The notes: generated by a model not told the origin, from the sequence alone. DNA of 64,000 bases from Lysobacteraceae bacterium (GCA_003241895.1 QBLY01000003.1:30201-94200), one strand, 5' to 3'. Positions 1 to 8,568 are shown, numbered from the stretch's first letter. Numbers and translations: made by a program.

Positions 1-205
1 CCGCTGCGGCCGACGGCGTTTTCCGGCAGGCCCCAGATCGGGCTCAACAGCCGCGGGAACAGCCAGAAGCCCGCCAGCGCCGCGCAGCCACCATCGGCAT
101 GGCGGTGGCGATGGCGCTGCCGCTGGCGCTGGCGGGCTTCTGGCTGTTCCCGCGGCTGTCGAGCCCGATCTGGGGCCTGCCGGAAAACGCCGTCGGCCGC
201 AGCGG
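1..205. repeat. Near-perfect inverted repeat at window start (probable contig-end artefact)
   Basis: Bases 1-81 are the reverse complement of bases 125-205 with a single mismatch (position 46 against 160), separated by a 43-base spacer. The right arm is ordinary coding sequence of the tgpA transmembrane/periplasmic boundary. The left arm would therefore read the same gene backwards, which makes no biological sense inside the gene. Fold-back chimeras of this shape are typical of contig ends or of multiple-displacement-amplified DNA. True genomic sequence probably resumes at about base 82. Confidence 0.85.
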
Positions 206-1568
206 CCTGGGCGATTCGATGACGCCCGATGACTGGGTGGAATTGTTTTCCGACGACAGCCCGGCGCTGCGCGTTCGCTTCGAGGGCGCACAACCGCGGG
301 CCCAGGACATGTATTGGCGCGGCCGCGTGCTGTGGCTGTTCGATGGCCGGCGATGGAGCGGCGGACTGGCGGCGGACCCGATGCCGGAAGCGACGGAGCA
401 GCCCGCCTCCGCGCCCGTGCGCTACGAAATCGCCATGGAGCCGACCGACCGGCGCTACCTGGTCATGCTGGACCTGCCCATGCAGTCACCGGAATCGGGA
501 CAGCTGCAGCGCGACTACACCGTGGAGGCGAACGCGCCGGTCAGCCAGCTGATCAAGTACGGCGGGGTATCGTCGCCGGACGCCCGGGCCAATCCCGTGC
601 TGTCGCCCGATGAGTCGCGGATGGGGCTGTCGCTGCCCGGCGGCCTCAACCCGCGCACGCGCGCCCTTGGCCAGTCCTGGCGCGCCGAAGCCGGGGGCGA
701 CGACGCCGCCGTGGTCCAGCGTGCGTTGGACTGGATAGGCGAGGAGTTCAGCTACAGCCTCGCCGTCTCGCCTGGCGGCCGCAACGCGGTGGACGAATTC
801 CTGTTCGACACCCAGGTCGGTTTCTGCCAGCACTTCAGCTCGTCCTTCGCCAGCCTGATGCGCGCCGCCGGCATTCCCAGCCGCGTGGTGCTGGGCTATG
901 CCGGCGGCTATCGCAACCGCTACGGCGAATACTGGGTGGTGCGCAAGATGGACGCGCACGCCTGGACCGAAGTGTGGCTGTCCGGGCAGGGCTGGGTGCG
1001 CGTGGACCCGACGGCGGCCGTGGCGCCAGAACGCGTGCTGGACACAGTGGAAGACCTGGCGCGCCGGGAATCCATCCTGCCTTCGAACTTCGGCCCGGTG
1101 ATGGAACTGGGCGACTGGGCCCGGCGCAACTGGAACGACCTGGTGCTGGGCTTCAACGCCGCGCGCCAAGCCAGCCTGCTGCGTCCGCTGGGCATCGAGC
1201 AGGCCACCGGCACCCAGCTCAGCACCGCCTTCGCGGTGGGCGCCGGGCTGGCGTTGGCCTTCACGCTTTGGGTGCTGATGCGCGGCCGACCCAAGCCGCG
1301 CGATCCGCTGGAAGCCGCCTGGCTGGCCTTTACCCGGCGACTGCGCCGGTCCGGGTTGGCCAAGCGCACCTCGGAGCCGCCGCAGAGCTTCGGCGAGCGC
1401 CTGGCGGCGCTGTTGCCCGACCAAGCCGACAGCCTGCGTTCGCTCAGCCAGCGTTATGCCGACTGGCGATACGCTCCCGGCCAGATGTCGCCCGACGACA
1501 AGGTCCGCCTGATCGCCGAGCTGCGCGCTTACCGCCCCACGGCCGCCCACGCCCGATCCGGAGAATGA
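84..1568 (+). CDS. tgpA: Transglutaminase-like membrane protein TgpA (5' partial)
   Basis: This is the C-terminal part of a TgpA/DUF3488-type protein: an N-terminal multi-helix membrane block, a periplasmic transglutaminase-like domain, and a C-terminal helix with a DUF4129-like tail. Numbering from the first ATG (base 99), residues 1-20 look like the end of the last N-terminal helix. Residues 200-310 carry the papain-like core with Cys243 (GFCQHF), His287 (DAHAWTEVW) and Asp303 (RVDPT). Residues about 375-396 form the C-terminal transmembrane segment. Family members are near 650-680 residues, so roughly the first 170 are missing to the left. The frame is open into the inverted-repeat artefact, so no native start is visible. 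The stop overlaps the next gene region (ATGA). Confidence 0.85.
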   Translation, partial: AATIGMAVAMALPLALAGFWLFPRLSSPIWGLPENAVGRSGLGDSMTPDDWVELFSDDSPALRVRFEGAQPRAQDMYWRGRVLWLFDGRRWSGGLAADPMPEATEQPASAPVRYEIAMEPTDRRYLVMLDLPMQSPESGQLQRDYTVEANAPVSQLIKYGGVSSPDARANPVLSPDESRMGLSLPGGLNPRTRALGQSWRAEAGGDDAAVVQRALDWIGEEFSYSLAVSPGGRNAVDEFLFDTQVGFCQHFSSSFASLMRAAGIPSRVVLGYAGGYRNRYGEYWVVRKMDAHAWTEVWLSGQGWVRVDPTAAVAPERVLDTVEDLARRESILPSNFGPVMELGDWARRNWNDLVLGFNAARQASLLRPLGIEQATGTQLSTAFAVGAGLALAFTLWVLMRGRPKPRDPLEAAWLAFTRRLRRSGLAKRTSEPPQSFGERLAALLPDQADSLRSLSQRYADWRYAPGQMSPDDKVRLIAELRAYRPTAAHARSGE

Positions 1569-1570
1569 CC

Positions 1571-2035
1571 ATGAAGTATCTGCTCGCGCTCACCGCCAGC
1601 CTGCTGTTGGCCGGCTGCGTCACCGCGCCCAAGGCGCTGCAGGGAGAGTTCTCCGCCATCGAGCCGGGCCAGTCGGCCCGCGAGGGCCGGTTGGGCGACC
1701 GAGTGCGCTGGGGCGGCCGCATCGTCGATGTGGCACCGCAAGCCACGCGCACCTGCTTTGAGATCGTCGGCGTGCGGCTGGGCAGCGACGGCCGGCCGCT
1801 GGCCCGGGACCAGAGCTCGGGGCGATTCCTCGCCTGCCGGACCGGCTTCTACGACCCCGAGGTGTTCCTGCCCGGACGCGAGGTCACGGTCACTGGCCAG
1901 GTGGATGGCCACGAGGATCGCAAGGTCGGCGACTACGACTACCGCTATCCGCGGCTTGCCGCCGACGTGGTGTTCCTGTGGCCCGAGCGCCGCAACGTGG
2001 ACGTGATCGTCGAGCGCTCGCCGTTCTTCTGGTGA
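1571..2035 (+). CDS. Slp-family outer-membrane lipoprotein
   Basis: A 154-residue lipoprotein. The signal peptide ends in the lipobox LLAGC, with Cys16 as the lipidation site. The body has the Slp pattern: a segment around RVRWGGRI, a GRF segment, a PGREVTVTG segment, then YRYPRL. Slp proteins are small outer-membrane lipoproteins first known as carbon-starvation-induced; their molecular role is unsettled. An ATG at 1565 overlaps the tgpA stop, but the ATG at 1571 has GGAG about 7 bases upstream and gives the cleaner signal peptide, so it is preferred. It is probably co-transcribed with tgpA. Confidence 0.8.
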   Translation: MKYLLALTASLLLAGCVTAPKALQGEFSAIEPGQSAREGRLGDRVRWGGRIVDVAPQATRTCFEIVGVRLGSDGRPLARDQSSGRFLACRTGFYDPEVFLPGREVTVTGQVDGHEDRKVGDYDYRYPRLAADVVFLWPERRNVDVIVERSPFFW

Positions 2036-2045
2036 GGCCGTCCGC

Positions 2046-2390
2046 CTAGCCCGGAGGCCACTGCATCGCGCGGCCGGCCAGCAGGTGCAGGTGGATGTGG
2101 AACACCGTCTGGCCGCCGTCGCGGTTGCAGTTCATCACCACGCGGTAGCCGTCCTGCGCGAACCCCTCGCGCTTGGCGAACGCCGCCGCGGCCATGGCCA
2201 GCCGACCCACCACGGCCTCGTCGCCGGGCACCAGGTCGTTGAGCGTGGCAACCGGCTGCTTGGGGATGAAAAGCACGTGCACCGGCGCCTGCGGATGGAT
2301 GTCGCGGAAGGCCAGCACGTGCTCGTCCTCGAAGACGATATCGGCCGGGATCTCACGGGCAATGATCTTGTCAAACAGCGTGCCGGCCAT
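2046..2390 (-). CDS. HIT-family nucleotide-binding hydrolase (HinT-like)
   Basis: A 114-residue protein covering the whole HIT domain. The signature histidine triad FHIHLHLLAG is near the C-terminus and a typical N-terminus (FDKIIAREIPADIVFEDEH) precedes it. HIT hydrolases such as HinT cleave AMP-lysine and other nucleoside phosphoramidates; the central histidine carries the nucleotidyl intermediate. The start at 2390 gives the canonical N-terminus. It lies 10 bases downstream of recR in the dnaX-ybaB-recR direction, so it is probably the last gene of that operon. Confidence 0.9.
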   Translation of the reverse strand: MAGTLFDKIIAREIPADIVFEDEHVLAFRDIHPQAPVHVLFIPKQPVATLNDLVPGDEAVVGRLAMAAAAFAKREGFAQDGYRVVMNCNRDGGQTVFHIHLHLLAGRAMQWPPG

Positions 2391-2400
2391 CGGGCGCTCC

Positions 2401-3003
2401 TCAGGAAGTGATTTCAATGCGCGATCCGAAGGCGTGCGCCAGCGTGCCGCGGTCGACGTATTCGAGCTCGCCGCCCAACGGCACGCCATGGGCCAATCGG
2501 CTTGGCCGCACGCCGGCCTGGCGCGCCAGCTGCGCCAGGTAGTGCGCGGTGGCCTCGCCTTCGACGGTGGGGTTGGTGGCGATGATCAGTTCGCGCGCCT
2601 CGCCGGTGGCCAGGCGGTCGGCCAGCTTGTCCAGGCCCAGCTCGCGCGGGCCGATGCCGTCCAGCGGCGACAGCCGCCCCTGCAGCACGAAATAAAGGCC
2701 GCGAAAGCCGGTGGCCTGTTCGATCACCAGGCGGTCGGCCGGTGATTCGATCGCGCACAGCAGGCTGCGGTCGCGCGAGCTGCTGGCGCAGATCGCGCAC
2801 AGCGGCGTTTCGCTGAAGTCGCGGCACGATTCACAGTGGCCCACGCGTTCCACCGCTTCGGCCAGCGCGCCGGCCAGGCGCAGGCCGCCCTCGCGGTCGC
2901 GCTCCAGCAGGTGGTAGGCCATGCGCTGCGCCGACTTCTGGCCGACGCCGGGCAGGCAGCGCAGCGCATCTATCAACTGTTCCAGCAGGGGCGCGGCGCT
3001 CAT
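2401..3003 (-). CDS. recR: Recombination mediator protein RecR
   Basis: A 200-residue RecR, the usual length. It has an N-terminal helix-hairpin-helix region ([14 protein letters not shown]), a four-cysteine zinc finger (Cys57, 60, 69, 72), a Toprim domain at about residues 80-175, and a C-terminal Walker-like segment. RecR acts with RecO and RecF to load RecA on SSB-coated single-stranded DNA at gaps. It follows ybaB by 10 bases in the conserved dnaX-ybaB-recR operon. Confidence 0.97.
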   Translation of the reverse strand: MSAAPLLEQLIDALRCLPGVGQKSAQRMAYHLLERDREGGLRLAGALAEAVERVGHCESCRDFSETPLCAICASSSRDRSLLCAIESPADRLVIEQATGFRGLYFVLQGRLSPLDGIGPRELGLDKLADRLATGEARELIIATNPTVEGEATAHYLAQLARQAGVRPSRLAHGVPLGGELEYVDRGTLAHAFGSRIEITS

Positions 3004-3013
3004 CGTGGGGGCT

Positions 3014-3340
3014 TCAGAACATGCCCGGGATCTTCATGCCCGGCGGGATCGGCATGCCGGCCGTGGCTGCCGACATGCGCTTGGCGCTTTCTTCGTTGGC
3101 CTTGTTGACGGCGTCGTTGAAGGCGGCCGCGATCAGGTCTTCGGCCATCTCGGCGTCGGCGTAAACCGACGGGTCGATGCGCACGCTGCGGCACTCCATC
3201 TTGCCGCTGAGCGTGACCTTGACCACGCCGCCGCCGGATTGACCCTGCACTTCGACCTGGGCCAATTCTTCCTGTGCCTTCTTCAGGTTGTCCTGCATGC
3301 GCTGCGCTTGCTGCATGAGTTGGGCGATGTTGCCTCGCAT
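3014..3340 (-). CDS. ybaB: YbaB/EbfC-family nucleoid-associated protein
   Basis: A 108-residue protein of the YbaB/EbfC family: a long N-terminal amphipathic helix ([19 protein letters not shown]), a central beta sheet ([18 protein letters not shown]), and a methionine/proline-rich tail ending GMKIPGMF. These homodimers bind DNA as nucleoid-associated proteins. The frame is open further upstream to 3565, but Met at 3340 matches the family N-terminus and lies 16 bases after dnaX. It is the middle gene of dnaX-ybaB-recR. Confidence 0.95.
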   Translation of the reverse strand: MRGNIAQLMQQAQRMQDNLKKAQEELAQVEVQGQSGGGVVKVTLSGKMECRSVRIDPSVYADAEMAEDLIAAAFNDAVNKANEESAKRMSAATAGMPIPPGMKIPGMF

Positions 3341-3356
3341 GGCGTGTTCCTCTGGG

Positions 3357-5090
3357 TCAGTGGTCGTCGAAGGGACGGATGGAGTCCGGCACCACGGTGG
3401 CGCCCTGTTGCACCAGGCGGCTGACCACGGGATCGGACAGGAAATCGGATTCGGCGCCGGACTGGCGCTGGTCGCGCTGGCGCTCGGTGCGCGAATGCAG
3501 GGTTTCGCCGGCATTGGCGCGCGCCGATTCGAAGCGGACCTGCGGCGTCCCGCCCAGCGCGCCACCCAGCGCCTGGGCCAATTGGCGGATAAGGCCCTCG
3601 CTGCGCAGGTGGTCGAAACTGTCGGGCAGCGACAGCTGCAGTACGCCGTCGGTGTAGCCGCAGAATGCGCTGTGGGCAGCCAGTTCGCGCACCGGCCCCT
3701 TCAGGCCGGCGCTGGAAACCAGCGACAGCCAATCCTCGGCCGTCGCAAGCGGGCCGGACACCGGCGCCGCGTTGGGCTCGATCGTGATGGCCGGTGGCGC
3801 GGCGAGCGGCGCGCGAGGCCCAGCTACCGGTGACGCATTCGGTGTTGGCGCGGGGACCGCTTCGGTGCGCCGCGGGGAGGCGGCAGCAGGCGCTGCGCTG
3901 ACTGCGACCGCAGGTGCCGCAACGCGCTTGCCGGCAGACGCGCCGCCGACAGCGGTGCCGGCCGCCGAGGCGCCGGGCGCACGCGGCACCATAGCCGGAC
4001 CGCCAGCCTCGCCCGCCGGCCTGAAGGCCAGCATGCGCAGCAGCGACATCTCGAAACCCGTGCGCGGGCTGGGCGCCAGGCCCAGGTCGCGGCGCCCGGT
4101 CACCGCCATCTGGTACCAAAGCTGCACCAGCTCGGGCGACAGGTTCGCGGCCAGGCCCGCAACGTCCACCGCCTCGGCGTCGCCGGCCATGCCCGGCACC
4201 ATCTGCAGCAGCTGGACGCGGTGCAGCGCGGTGGCCAGATCTTCCAGCACGTGGCTGAAATCGGGCGAGAACGAGGCCAACTCCTCGATGCACGCCATCA
4301 GCGCCGCGCCGTCACCGGCCGCCAGTGCGGCCAGCACTGCGCCCACCTGCGATCGGTCCACGGTGCCGAGCATGGCGTTGACGGCGGCGGTGTCGAGATT
4401 GCCGCCGGTATAGGCGATGGCCTGGTCGAGCAGGGACAGGCCGTCGCGCAGGCTGCCGTCGGCGGCGCGGGCCAGCAGCGCGATGGCGCCGGGCTCGGCC
4501 GCGATGGCCTCGGCCTCGAGGATGCGGCCGATCTGGCCGCCGATCTGCGCTTCATCCAGCCGCCGCAGGTTGAACTGCAGGCAGCGCGAAAGCACGGTGA
4601 CCGGCAGCTTCTGCGGGTCGGTGGTGGCCAGCAGGAACTTCACGTGTCCGGGCGGCTCTTCCAGCGTCTTGAGCAGCGCATTGAAGGCCGCCTTGGACAG
4701 CATGTGCACTTCGTCGATCAGGTAGACCTTGGTCTTGCCGCGCGAAGGCAGGTACTGCGCGTTGTCGATCAGGTCGCGCACGTCGTCCACGCCGGTGTTG
4801 CTGGCGGCGTCGATCTCAAGCAGGTCAACGTAGCGGCCGGCGTCGATGTCGCGGCAGGCCCCGCACTCGCCGCAGGGTTCGGCGCTGGTGCCACGTTCGC
4901 AGTTGAGCGACTTGGCGAAGATGCGGGCGATGGTGGTCTTGCCCACGCCGCGGGTGCCGGTGAACAGGAAGGCGTGGTGCACTTTCCCGGTTTCCAGCGC
5001 GTTGCTCAGCGCGCGCACGACGTGCTCCTGCCCGACCAGTTCAGCGAAGCGCCGGGGGCGCCATTTTCGGGCAAGGACCAGATAGGACAT
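3357..5090 (-). CDS. dnaX: DNA polymerase III subunit gamma/tau
   Basis: A 577-residue clamp-loader ATPase. It shows Walker A GTRGVGKT (residues 45-52), a zinc module (Cys64, 73, 76, 79), a DEVHMLS Walker B box and an SRC sensor/arginine finger (LSRCLQF). After about residue 370 comes an Ala/Pro-rich linker, then a tau-like C-terminal region that binds the polymerase alpha subunit. I saw no A-AAA-AAG slippery heptamer, so the gamma form would have to arise differently from E. coli, or not at all. It is the first gene of the dnaX-ybaB-recR run. Confidence 0.96.
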   Translation of the reverse strand: MSYLVLARKWRPRRFAELVGQEHVVRALSNALETGKVHHAFLFTGTRGVGKTTIARIFAKSLNCERGTSAEPCGECGACRDIDAGRYVDLLEIDAASNTGVDDVRDLIDNAQYLPSRGKTKVYLIDEVHMLSKAAFNALLKTLEEPPGHVKFLLATTDPQKLPVTVLSRCLQFNLRRLDEAQIGGQIGRILEAEAIAAEPGAIALLARAADGSLRDGLSLLDQAIAYTGGNLDTAAVNAMLGTVDRSQVGAVLAALAAGDGAALMACIEELASFSPDFSHVLEDLATALHRVQLLQMVPGMAGDAEAVDVAGLAANLSPELVQLWYQMAVTGRRDLGLAPSPRTGFEMSLLRMLAFRPAGEAGGPAMVPRAPGASAAGTAVGGASAGKRVAAPAVAVSAAPAAASPRRTEAVPAPTPNASPVAGPRAPLAAPPAITIEPNAAPVSGPLATAEDWLSLVSSAGLKGPVRELAAHSAFCGYTDGVLQLSLPDSFDHLRSEGLIRQLAQALGGALGGTPQVRFESARANAGETLHSRTERQRDQRQSGAESDFLSDPVVSRLVQQGATVVPDSIRPFDDH

Positions 5091-5168
5091 GCGGGTACTC
5101 GGACGGGAAGGGCTTGCCCGGCCATTGTGCCAACCCCCCCGGTCCCGGGCCAGCGGGAATCACCGCGC

Positions 5169-5197
5169 TTGTAGGCGCTCCCGCCAAGCGGTATGAT
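5169..5197 (+). promoter_or_regulatory. Putative sigma-70 promoter of tRNA-Ser(GGA)
   Basis: TTGTAG (5169-5174) and TATGAT (5192-5197) are separated by exactly 17 bases. The expected start site near 5204 is about 24 bases before the mature tRNA 5' end. It is inferred from consensus match and position only. Confidence 0.55.
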
Positions 5198-5227
5198 TTC
5201 CGGCTTGTTTCAGGCGGTTATCTCTGC

Positions 5228-5320
5228 GGAGAGGTGTCCGAGTGGTTGAAGGAGCACGCCTGGAAAGTGTGTAAGCGTCTAAACCGCGCTTCGAGGGTTC
5301 GAATCCCTCTCTCTCCGCCA
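5228..5320 (+). tRNA. tRNA-Ser (anticodon GGA)
   Basis: A 93-nt class II tRNA. It has a seven-base acceptor stem (one G-U pair), an anticodon loop reading TGGAAAG, a long variable arm and a T arm GAGGG-TTCGAAT-CCCTC. The CCA tail is encoded (5318-5320). It lies between dnaX (divergent) and the 4.5S RNA gene. Confidence 0.97.
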
Positions 5321-5330
5321 ATTGTTCTTG

Positions 5331-5352
5331 CCGCAGGCGTTCCGGCCTGCGG
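5331..5352 (+). terminator. Hairpin after tRNA-Ser(GGA)
   Basis: An eight-base perfect stem CCGCAGGC / GCCTGCGG around a 6-base loop, followed only by a weak TTGATT run. A second 10-base palindromic hairpin follows at 5364-5386, with GGCGCGCC arms around CAC. Together they may separate the tRNA from the SRP RNA gene. Termination activity is inferred. Confidence 0.45.
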
Positions 5353-5396
5353 TTGATTCCAAGACGGCGCGCCCACGGCGCGCCGTTCGCTTCAAT

Positions 5397-5504
5397 GGTG
5401 GCCCCGTCGGCCCCCCGCGACGCTAGGTTGAAAACTCCGCCAGGGCCGGAAGGCAGCAACGGTATTGACTGACGCGGGTGCCGGGGCAAGCTGGCGGGGC
5501 TACC
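5397..5504 (+). ncRNA. ffs: 4.5S signal recognition particle RNA
   Basis: About 108 nt that fold as the single long hairpin of gammaproteobacterial 4.5S RNA. The diagnostic apical region is intact: CAGGGCCGGAAGGCAGCA carries the GGAA tetraloop and the conserved AGCA internal-loop side. The ends GGTGGCCCC and GGGGCTACC pair to close the helix. The RNA pairs with Ffh, encoded at 54.5-55.8 kb, to target inner-membrane proteins. Ends are set by pairing and are good to a few bases. Confidence 0.93.
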
Positions 5505-5617
5505 GCCATTTTGGCGCAGCCAAAATGGCGTCCCTAAGTTTGCTGCGCAAACCCAGGGTCCCTGTCTGCACTTCCAATCCCGGCGCCTTCGGCGCGCCCC
5601 CTTACCAAGGGGGCTTT
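5504..5617. repeat. Cluster of small palindromes downstream of 4.5S RNA
   Basis: The 141-base gap between ffs and moaE holds four hairpins. The first is a perfect 12-base stem, CGCCATTTTGGC / GCCAAAATGGCG (5504-5530). The second has six-base arms GTTTGC / GCAAAC (5538-5552). The third is GCGCC-TTC-GGCGC (5583-5595). The fourth is an 8-base stem GCCCCCTT / AAGGGGGC followed by TTT (5596-5617). The first or last could end ffs, and the last could also end the moa operon from the other strand. The group looks like a REP-type intergenic repeat, but copy number cannot be judged here. Confidence 0.6.
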
Positions 5618-5645
5618 CACTTCCGATCCCGTGCCGCTCCGACAA

Positions 5646-6071
5646 TCAGGGTTCGGGATCGGGGTGGAGCCAGGTGGCGGGGCCTTGGGCGTAGCGTTCG
5701 CGTTTCCAGAGGGGGACGCGGGTTTTCACTTCGTCGATGATCCAGCGGCAGGCGTCGAAGGCGGGGCCGCGGTGGCCGGCGCTGACGCCGACCCAGACGG
5801 CCAGGTCGCCCAGGGCGAGTTCGCCGGTGCGGTGCACGCAGGCGGCGCCGGTGATCGCGAAGCGCTGCAGGGCCTGGTTGATGATGGCCTGGCCTTCGGT
5901 GTCGGCCAGCGCGCGGTAGGACTCGTAGAAAAGCCCCTGCACCGCCCTGCCCTCGTTGTGGTCGCGCACCCAGCCTTCGAAGCTGGCGTAGGCCCCGGCC
6001 TGGTGGCCGAGCAGCTGCTCGCGCAGTGGCGCTATTTCGAAGACGACCTCGCTGATCGCGAACCGGTTCAT
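5646..6071 (-). CDS. moaE: Molybdopterin synthase large subunit MoaE
   Basis: A 141-residue MoaE, normal length. The family core is present: a GAYASFEGWVRDHNEG segment, a YESYRALADTEG segment, an HRTGEL segment (sulfur-transfer active site), and the late motif VPLWKRERY with the catalytic Lys/Arg cluster. With MoaD it converts cyclic pyranopterin monophosphate into molybdopterin. Its ATG overlaps the moaD stop (ATGA), and it is the last gene of the moa run. Confidence 0.97.
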   Translation of the reverse strand: MNRFAISEVVFEIAPLREQLLGHQAGAYASFEGWVRDHNEGRAVQGLFYESYRALADTEGQAIINQALQRFAITGAACVHRTGELALGDLAVWVGVSAGHRGPAFDACRWIIDEVKTRVPLWKRERYAQGPATWLHPDPEP

Positions 6072-6304
6072 CCGCCCGACACCGGCGGGATGAAGGCGAT
6101 CTCGCTGCCGTCGTTGACCGGGCTGTCCCAGGGCACGAACGCGCCGTCCACCGCCACCCGCAGCTTGGCGGCCGGCAATACGAAGCCGTGCCGCGCCGAC
6201 AGTTCGGCATACAGGACCTGGATCGACGCGGGCAGCGGCAGCGATTCCCGGTCGCAGCCGGCGGCGTCGCGCAGGCTGGCGAAATAAAGCACCGTCACGC
6301 TCAT
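6068..6304 (-). CDS. moaD: Molybdopterin synthase sulfur-carrier subunit MoaD
   Basis: A 78-residue ubiquitin-fold sulfur carrier ending in PPVSGG. The terminal Gly-Gly is adenylated and thiocarboxylated before sulfur transfer in MoaE. The start at 6304 gives the standard beta-strand N-terminus ([15 protein letters not shown]). Both ends overlap neighbours by ATGA (moaC upstream, moaE downstream), so translation is probably coupled, which suits the 1:1 stoichiometry of the MoaD-MoaE complex. Confidence 0.96.
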   Translation of the reverse strand: MSVTVLYFASLRDAAGCDRESLPLPASIQVLYAELSARHGFVLPAAKLRVAVDGAFVPWDSPVNDGSEIAFIPPVSGG

Positions 6305-6789
6305 GCCCGCGCCCTGCCCACGTCGCGCTTGCCGCCGCGCTTGGCCAGCAGCTTCGCCGGGCCGATCACCATGGCGTGCGACAGCGCCTTGCACATGTCG
6401 TACACGGTCAGCGCCGCCACCGTGGCGCCCGTCAGCGCTTCCATCTCGACGCCGGTGCGGTGGGTGGTCCTGACCGCACACTCGATGCGCAGCGTCGTTT
6501 CGTTGGCCCAGGCCACGTCGAAGCGGCAGCCGTCAATCGGCAGCGGGTGGCAGAACGGGATCAGCTCGTGCGTGCGCTTGACCGCCATCGTGCCGGCGAT
6601 GATCGCCGTGTCCACCACCGCGCCCTTGGCCGTGCCCATGCCGGCCTTGCGAAGCGCCGCCGCCACCGCCAGCGGGAACTTGACCCGGCATTCGGCCACG
6701 GCCTCGCGCGCGGTGACGGCCTTGCCCGAGATATCAACCATGGCCGGGTGCCCGGCCGCATCGAGGTGGGTGAGTTTCGCCTTCGCCAT
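6301..6789 (-). CDS. moaC: Cyclic pyranopterin monophosphate synthase MoaC
   Basis: A 162-residue MoaC. Family motifs include [18 protein letters not shown] at the N-terminus, the substrate-binding segment IPFCHPLPI with its conserved His, and the MEALTGA segment. It converts the MoaA product, 3',8-cyclo-7,8-dihydro-GTP, to cyclic pyranopterin monophosphate. It begins 1 base after the moaA stop and overlaps moaD by ATGA. Confidence 0.97.
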   Translation of the reverse strand: MAKAKLTHLDAAGHPAMVDISGKAVTAREAVAECRVKFPLAVAAALRKAGMGTAKGAVVDTAIIAGTMAVKRTHELIPFCHPLPIDGCRFDVAWANETTLRIECAVRTTHRTGVEMEALTGATVAALTVYDMCKALSHAMVIGPAKLLAKRGGKRDVGRARA

Positions 6790-6790
6790 G

Positions 6791-7816
6791 TCAGCCGCCT
6801 ATGTAGAACATCTCGATCTTCTTGCGGTCGGCGGGTGCCGACGCGCGCTGTTCGCTGTAGCGGTCGGCGCGCACGCGCCACAGGCCGGCCAGGTGCTCGG
6901 CCAGGGCGTCTTCGCCGTGCCCGATGTGCTCGCGCAGCGGCTGGCCGCGGGCCGCGAACAGGCAGGTGAAAAGCTGCCCGTCCGCCGACAGCCGCGCCCG
7001 GTGGCAGTCGCCGCAGAACGGGTCGCTGACCGAGCTGACGAAGCCCACTTCGCCGGCGCCGTCCTCGTAGCCATGGCGGGTGGCCACTTCACCGCGATAG
7101 GTCGGCGTCAGCGACCGCAGGGGCCAGCGCGCGTGGATGCGGTCGCGCAGCTCGGCCGAAGGCACCACGCCCTCGCGGCGCCAGCCGTTGCAGTTGCCCA
7201 CGTCCATGTACTCGATGAAGCGCGGCACGTGCGGCGTGCCGCGGAAGTGGCCGGCGATCGCCAGCACCTGGTCTTCGTTGAGCCCACGCTGGATGACGCA
7301 GTTGACCTTGATCGAGCGGAACCCCGCGGCCTCGGCGGCGGCAATCCCCGCCAGCACGTCGTCGAGGTTGCCGCGCCCACCCGACAGCGACCGGAACATC
7401 GCCGGATCCAGCGCGTCCAGGCTCACCGTCAGCCGCTGCAGGCCGGCCTGCCGCAGGGCGTGCGCCTGGCCGGCCAGCAGCGAACCATTGGTGGTCAAGG
7501 CCAGGTCTTCGATGCCCGGGACGGCGGCCAGGCGCGCGACCAGGTCGGGCAGGTGTCTGCGCAGCAGCGGCTCGCCGCCAGTGAGGCGCAGCTTGCTGAC
7601 GCCCAGCCGTGCGAACGCGCGCACGGCCGTTTCAATCTCGTCGAAGCCCAGCCGGCTGGCTCGATCCAGCGCCGTTTCATCGGGCGTCAGGCCCTCGGGC
7701 ATGCAGTACGGGCAGCGGTAGTTGCAGGTCTCGATGACCGAGATGCGCAGGTCGTGCAGCGGGCGACCCAGCAGGTCACGCGGCAGTGCCGGCGTCGCAG
7801 GCAGCGGATCGATCAC
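6791..7816 (-). CDS. moaA: GTP 3',8-cyclase MoaA
   Basis: A 341-residue radical SAM enzyme. The SAM-cluster cysteines are Cys31, 35 and 38 (CNYRCPYC). Near the C-terminus a second cluster (FCGDC then FTCLF) binds the GTP-coordinating iron-sulfur centre. The protein ends in Gly-Gly, as active MoaA does. A GTG start at 7816 overlaps the stop of the upstream hydrolase gene (GTGA). The frame is open further upstream, but only inside that hydrolase. It catalyses the first step of molybdenum cofactor synthesis. Confidence 0.95.
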   Translation of the reverse strand: MIDPLPATPALPRDLLGRPLHDLRISVIETCNYRCPYCMPEGLTPDETALDRASRLGFDEIETAVRAFARLGVSKLRLTGGEPLLRRHLPDLVARLAAVPGIEDLALTTNGSLLAGQAHALRQAGLQRLTVSLDALDPAMFRSLSGGRGNLDDVLAGIAAAEAAGFRSIKVNCVIQRGLNEDQVLAIAGHFRGTPHVPRFIEYMDVGNCNGWRREGVVPSAELRDRIHARWPLRSLTPTYRGEVATRHGYEDGAGEVGFVSSVSDPFCGDCHRARLSADGQLFTCLFAARGQPLREHIGHGEDALAEHLAGLWRVRADRYSEQRASAPADRKKIEMFYIGG

Positions 7817-8568
7817 GGCGCCCGCCCCGGGCTGGGCGCCGCCAAAGACAATGCCTCGCCGGCGCTGGCAACCCGGTGGCCGCGCTGGCGCAGCGCCTGC
7901 GCGTCCTCCAGCGACGCGTAGTGGTACAGCACGCAGCGCGCCAGCAGCTGCGCCGGATACTCGCGCTCGAGGTCGTCGATGCCGCTGTGGGACGGATTGC
8001 CGTGCAGCCCGCAGTCGTGCGCCACCCACTCACCGGCGTCGGCGTAGCGGGCCAGCATCTCGGGGATCGGGCGGGTGTCGCCAGTCCACACCACGCTGCC
8101 GGGCAGCCGCAGCCCGAAAGCCGTATCGGGAAGGTGGTGCCGCACCGGGAACACTTCATAGGCGACATCGCGGTGCCAGAAGCCGCGCGTCACCGGCACC
8201 AGTTGGAAGGCGTCCCACCAGTTGGCGCCGCCTTCGGCGACCACGCCCGGGTAGTCGGCCACGCGCGCCTGCAGGTGCGCGAGCACCGTCACCGGTACGT
8301 ACAGGCGCACCTTGCCGCGCCGCTCGGGATCGAAATAAGTCGCGAAGAACAGCCGCTCCAGGCCCGCGACATGGTCCATGTGAACGTGGGTGATGAACAG
8401 CGCGTCCGGCAGCCTGCCGTAACGATGCACGAAGGCCGTCAGCGCCTCCTGCCCGCAGTCGATCATCAGCTCGGGCGCGCCGTCGCGCTCGATCACGGCC
8501 GACGCCGAGCCCAGCGTCATCGCCGCCCCTGCGTTGCCGACGCCCAGGAAGCGCAGCGCCCAACTCAT
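7813..8568 (-). CDS. MBL-fold metallohydrolase
   Basis: A 251-residue metallo-beta-lactamase-fold hydrolase. The zinc motif THVHMDHVAGLE sits near residue 60, a later histidine lies in PVRHHLPD, and the conserved aspartate lies in VWTGDTR. The closest general pattern is the RNase Z / PqqB-like branch that acts on phosphodiesters or small molecules; I cannot name a substrate. The chosen ATG has GGGAG 7 bases upstream. It overlaps kdkA upstream (ATGA) and moaA downstream (GTGA), so it is locked into a kdkA-MBL-moaACDE transcript. Confidence 0.85.
   Translation of the reverse strand: MSWALRFLGVGNAGAAMTLGSASAVIERDGAPELMIDCGQEALTAFVHRYGRLPDALFITHVHMDHVAGLERLFFATYFDPERRGKVRLYVPVTVLAHLQARVADYPGVVAEGGANWWDAFQLVPVTRGFWHRDVAYEVFPVRHHLPDTAFGLRLPGSVVWTGDTRPIPEMLARYADAGEWVAHDCGLHGNPSHSGIDDLEREYPAQLLARCVLYHYASLEDAQALRQRGHRVASAGEALSLAAPSPGRAP

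Noticed and set aside
3357..5090. Programmed frameshift in dnaX to make a gamma form
   Set aside because: No A-AAA-AAG or similar slippery heptamer is present on the coding strand.
5169..5640. A genomic island or prophage attachment site at tRNA-Ser(GGA)
   Set aside because: No integrase, no direct repeat of the tRNA 3' end, and the following genes are core.
5321..5660. A molybdenum-cofactor riboswitch before the moa genes
   Set aside because: This region is downstream of moaE, not upstream of the operon, and its hairpins are simple stems without a multi-branched fold.
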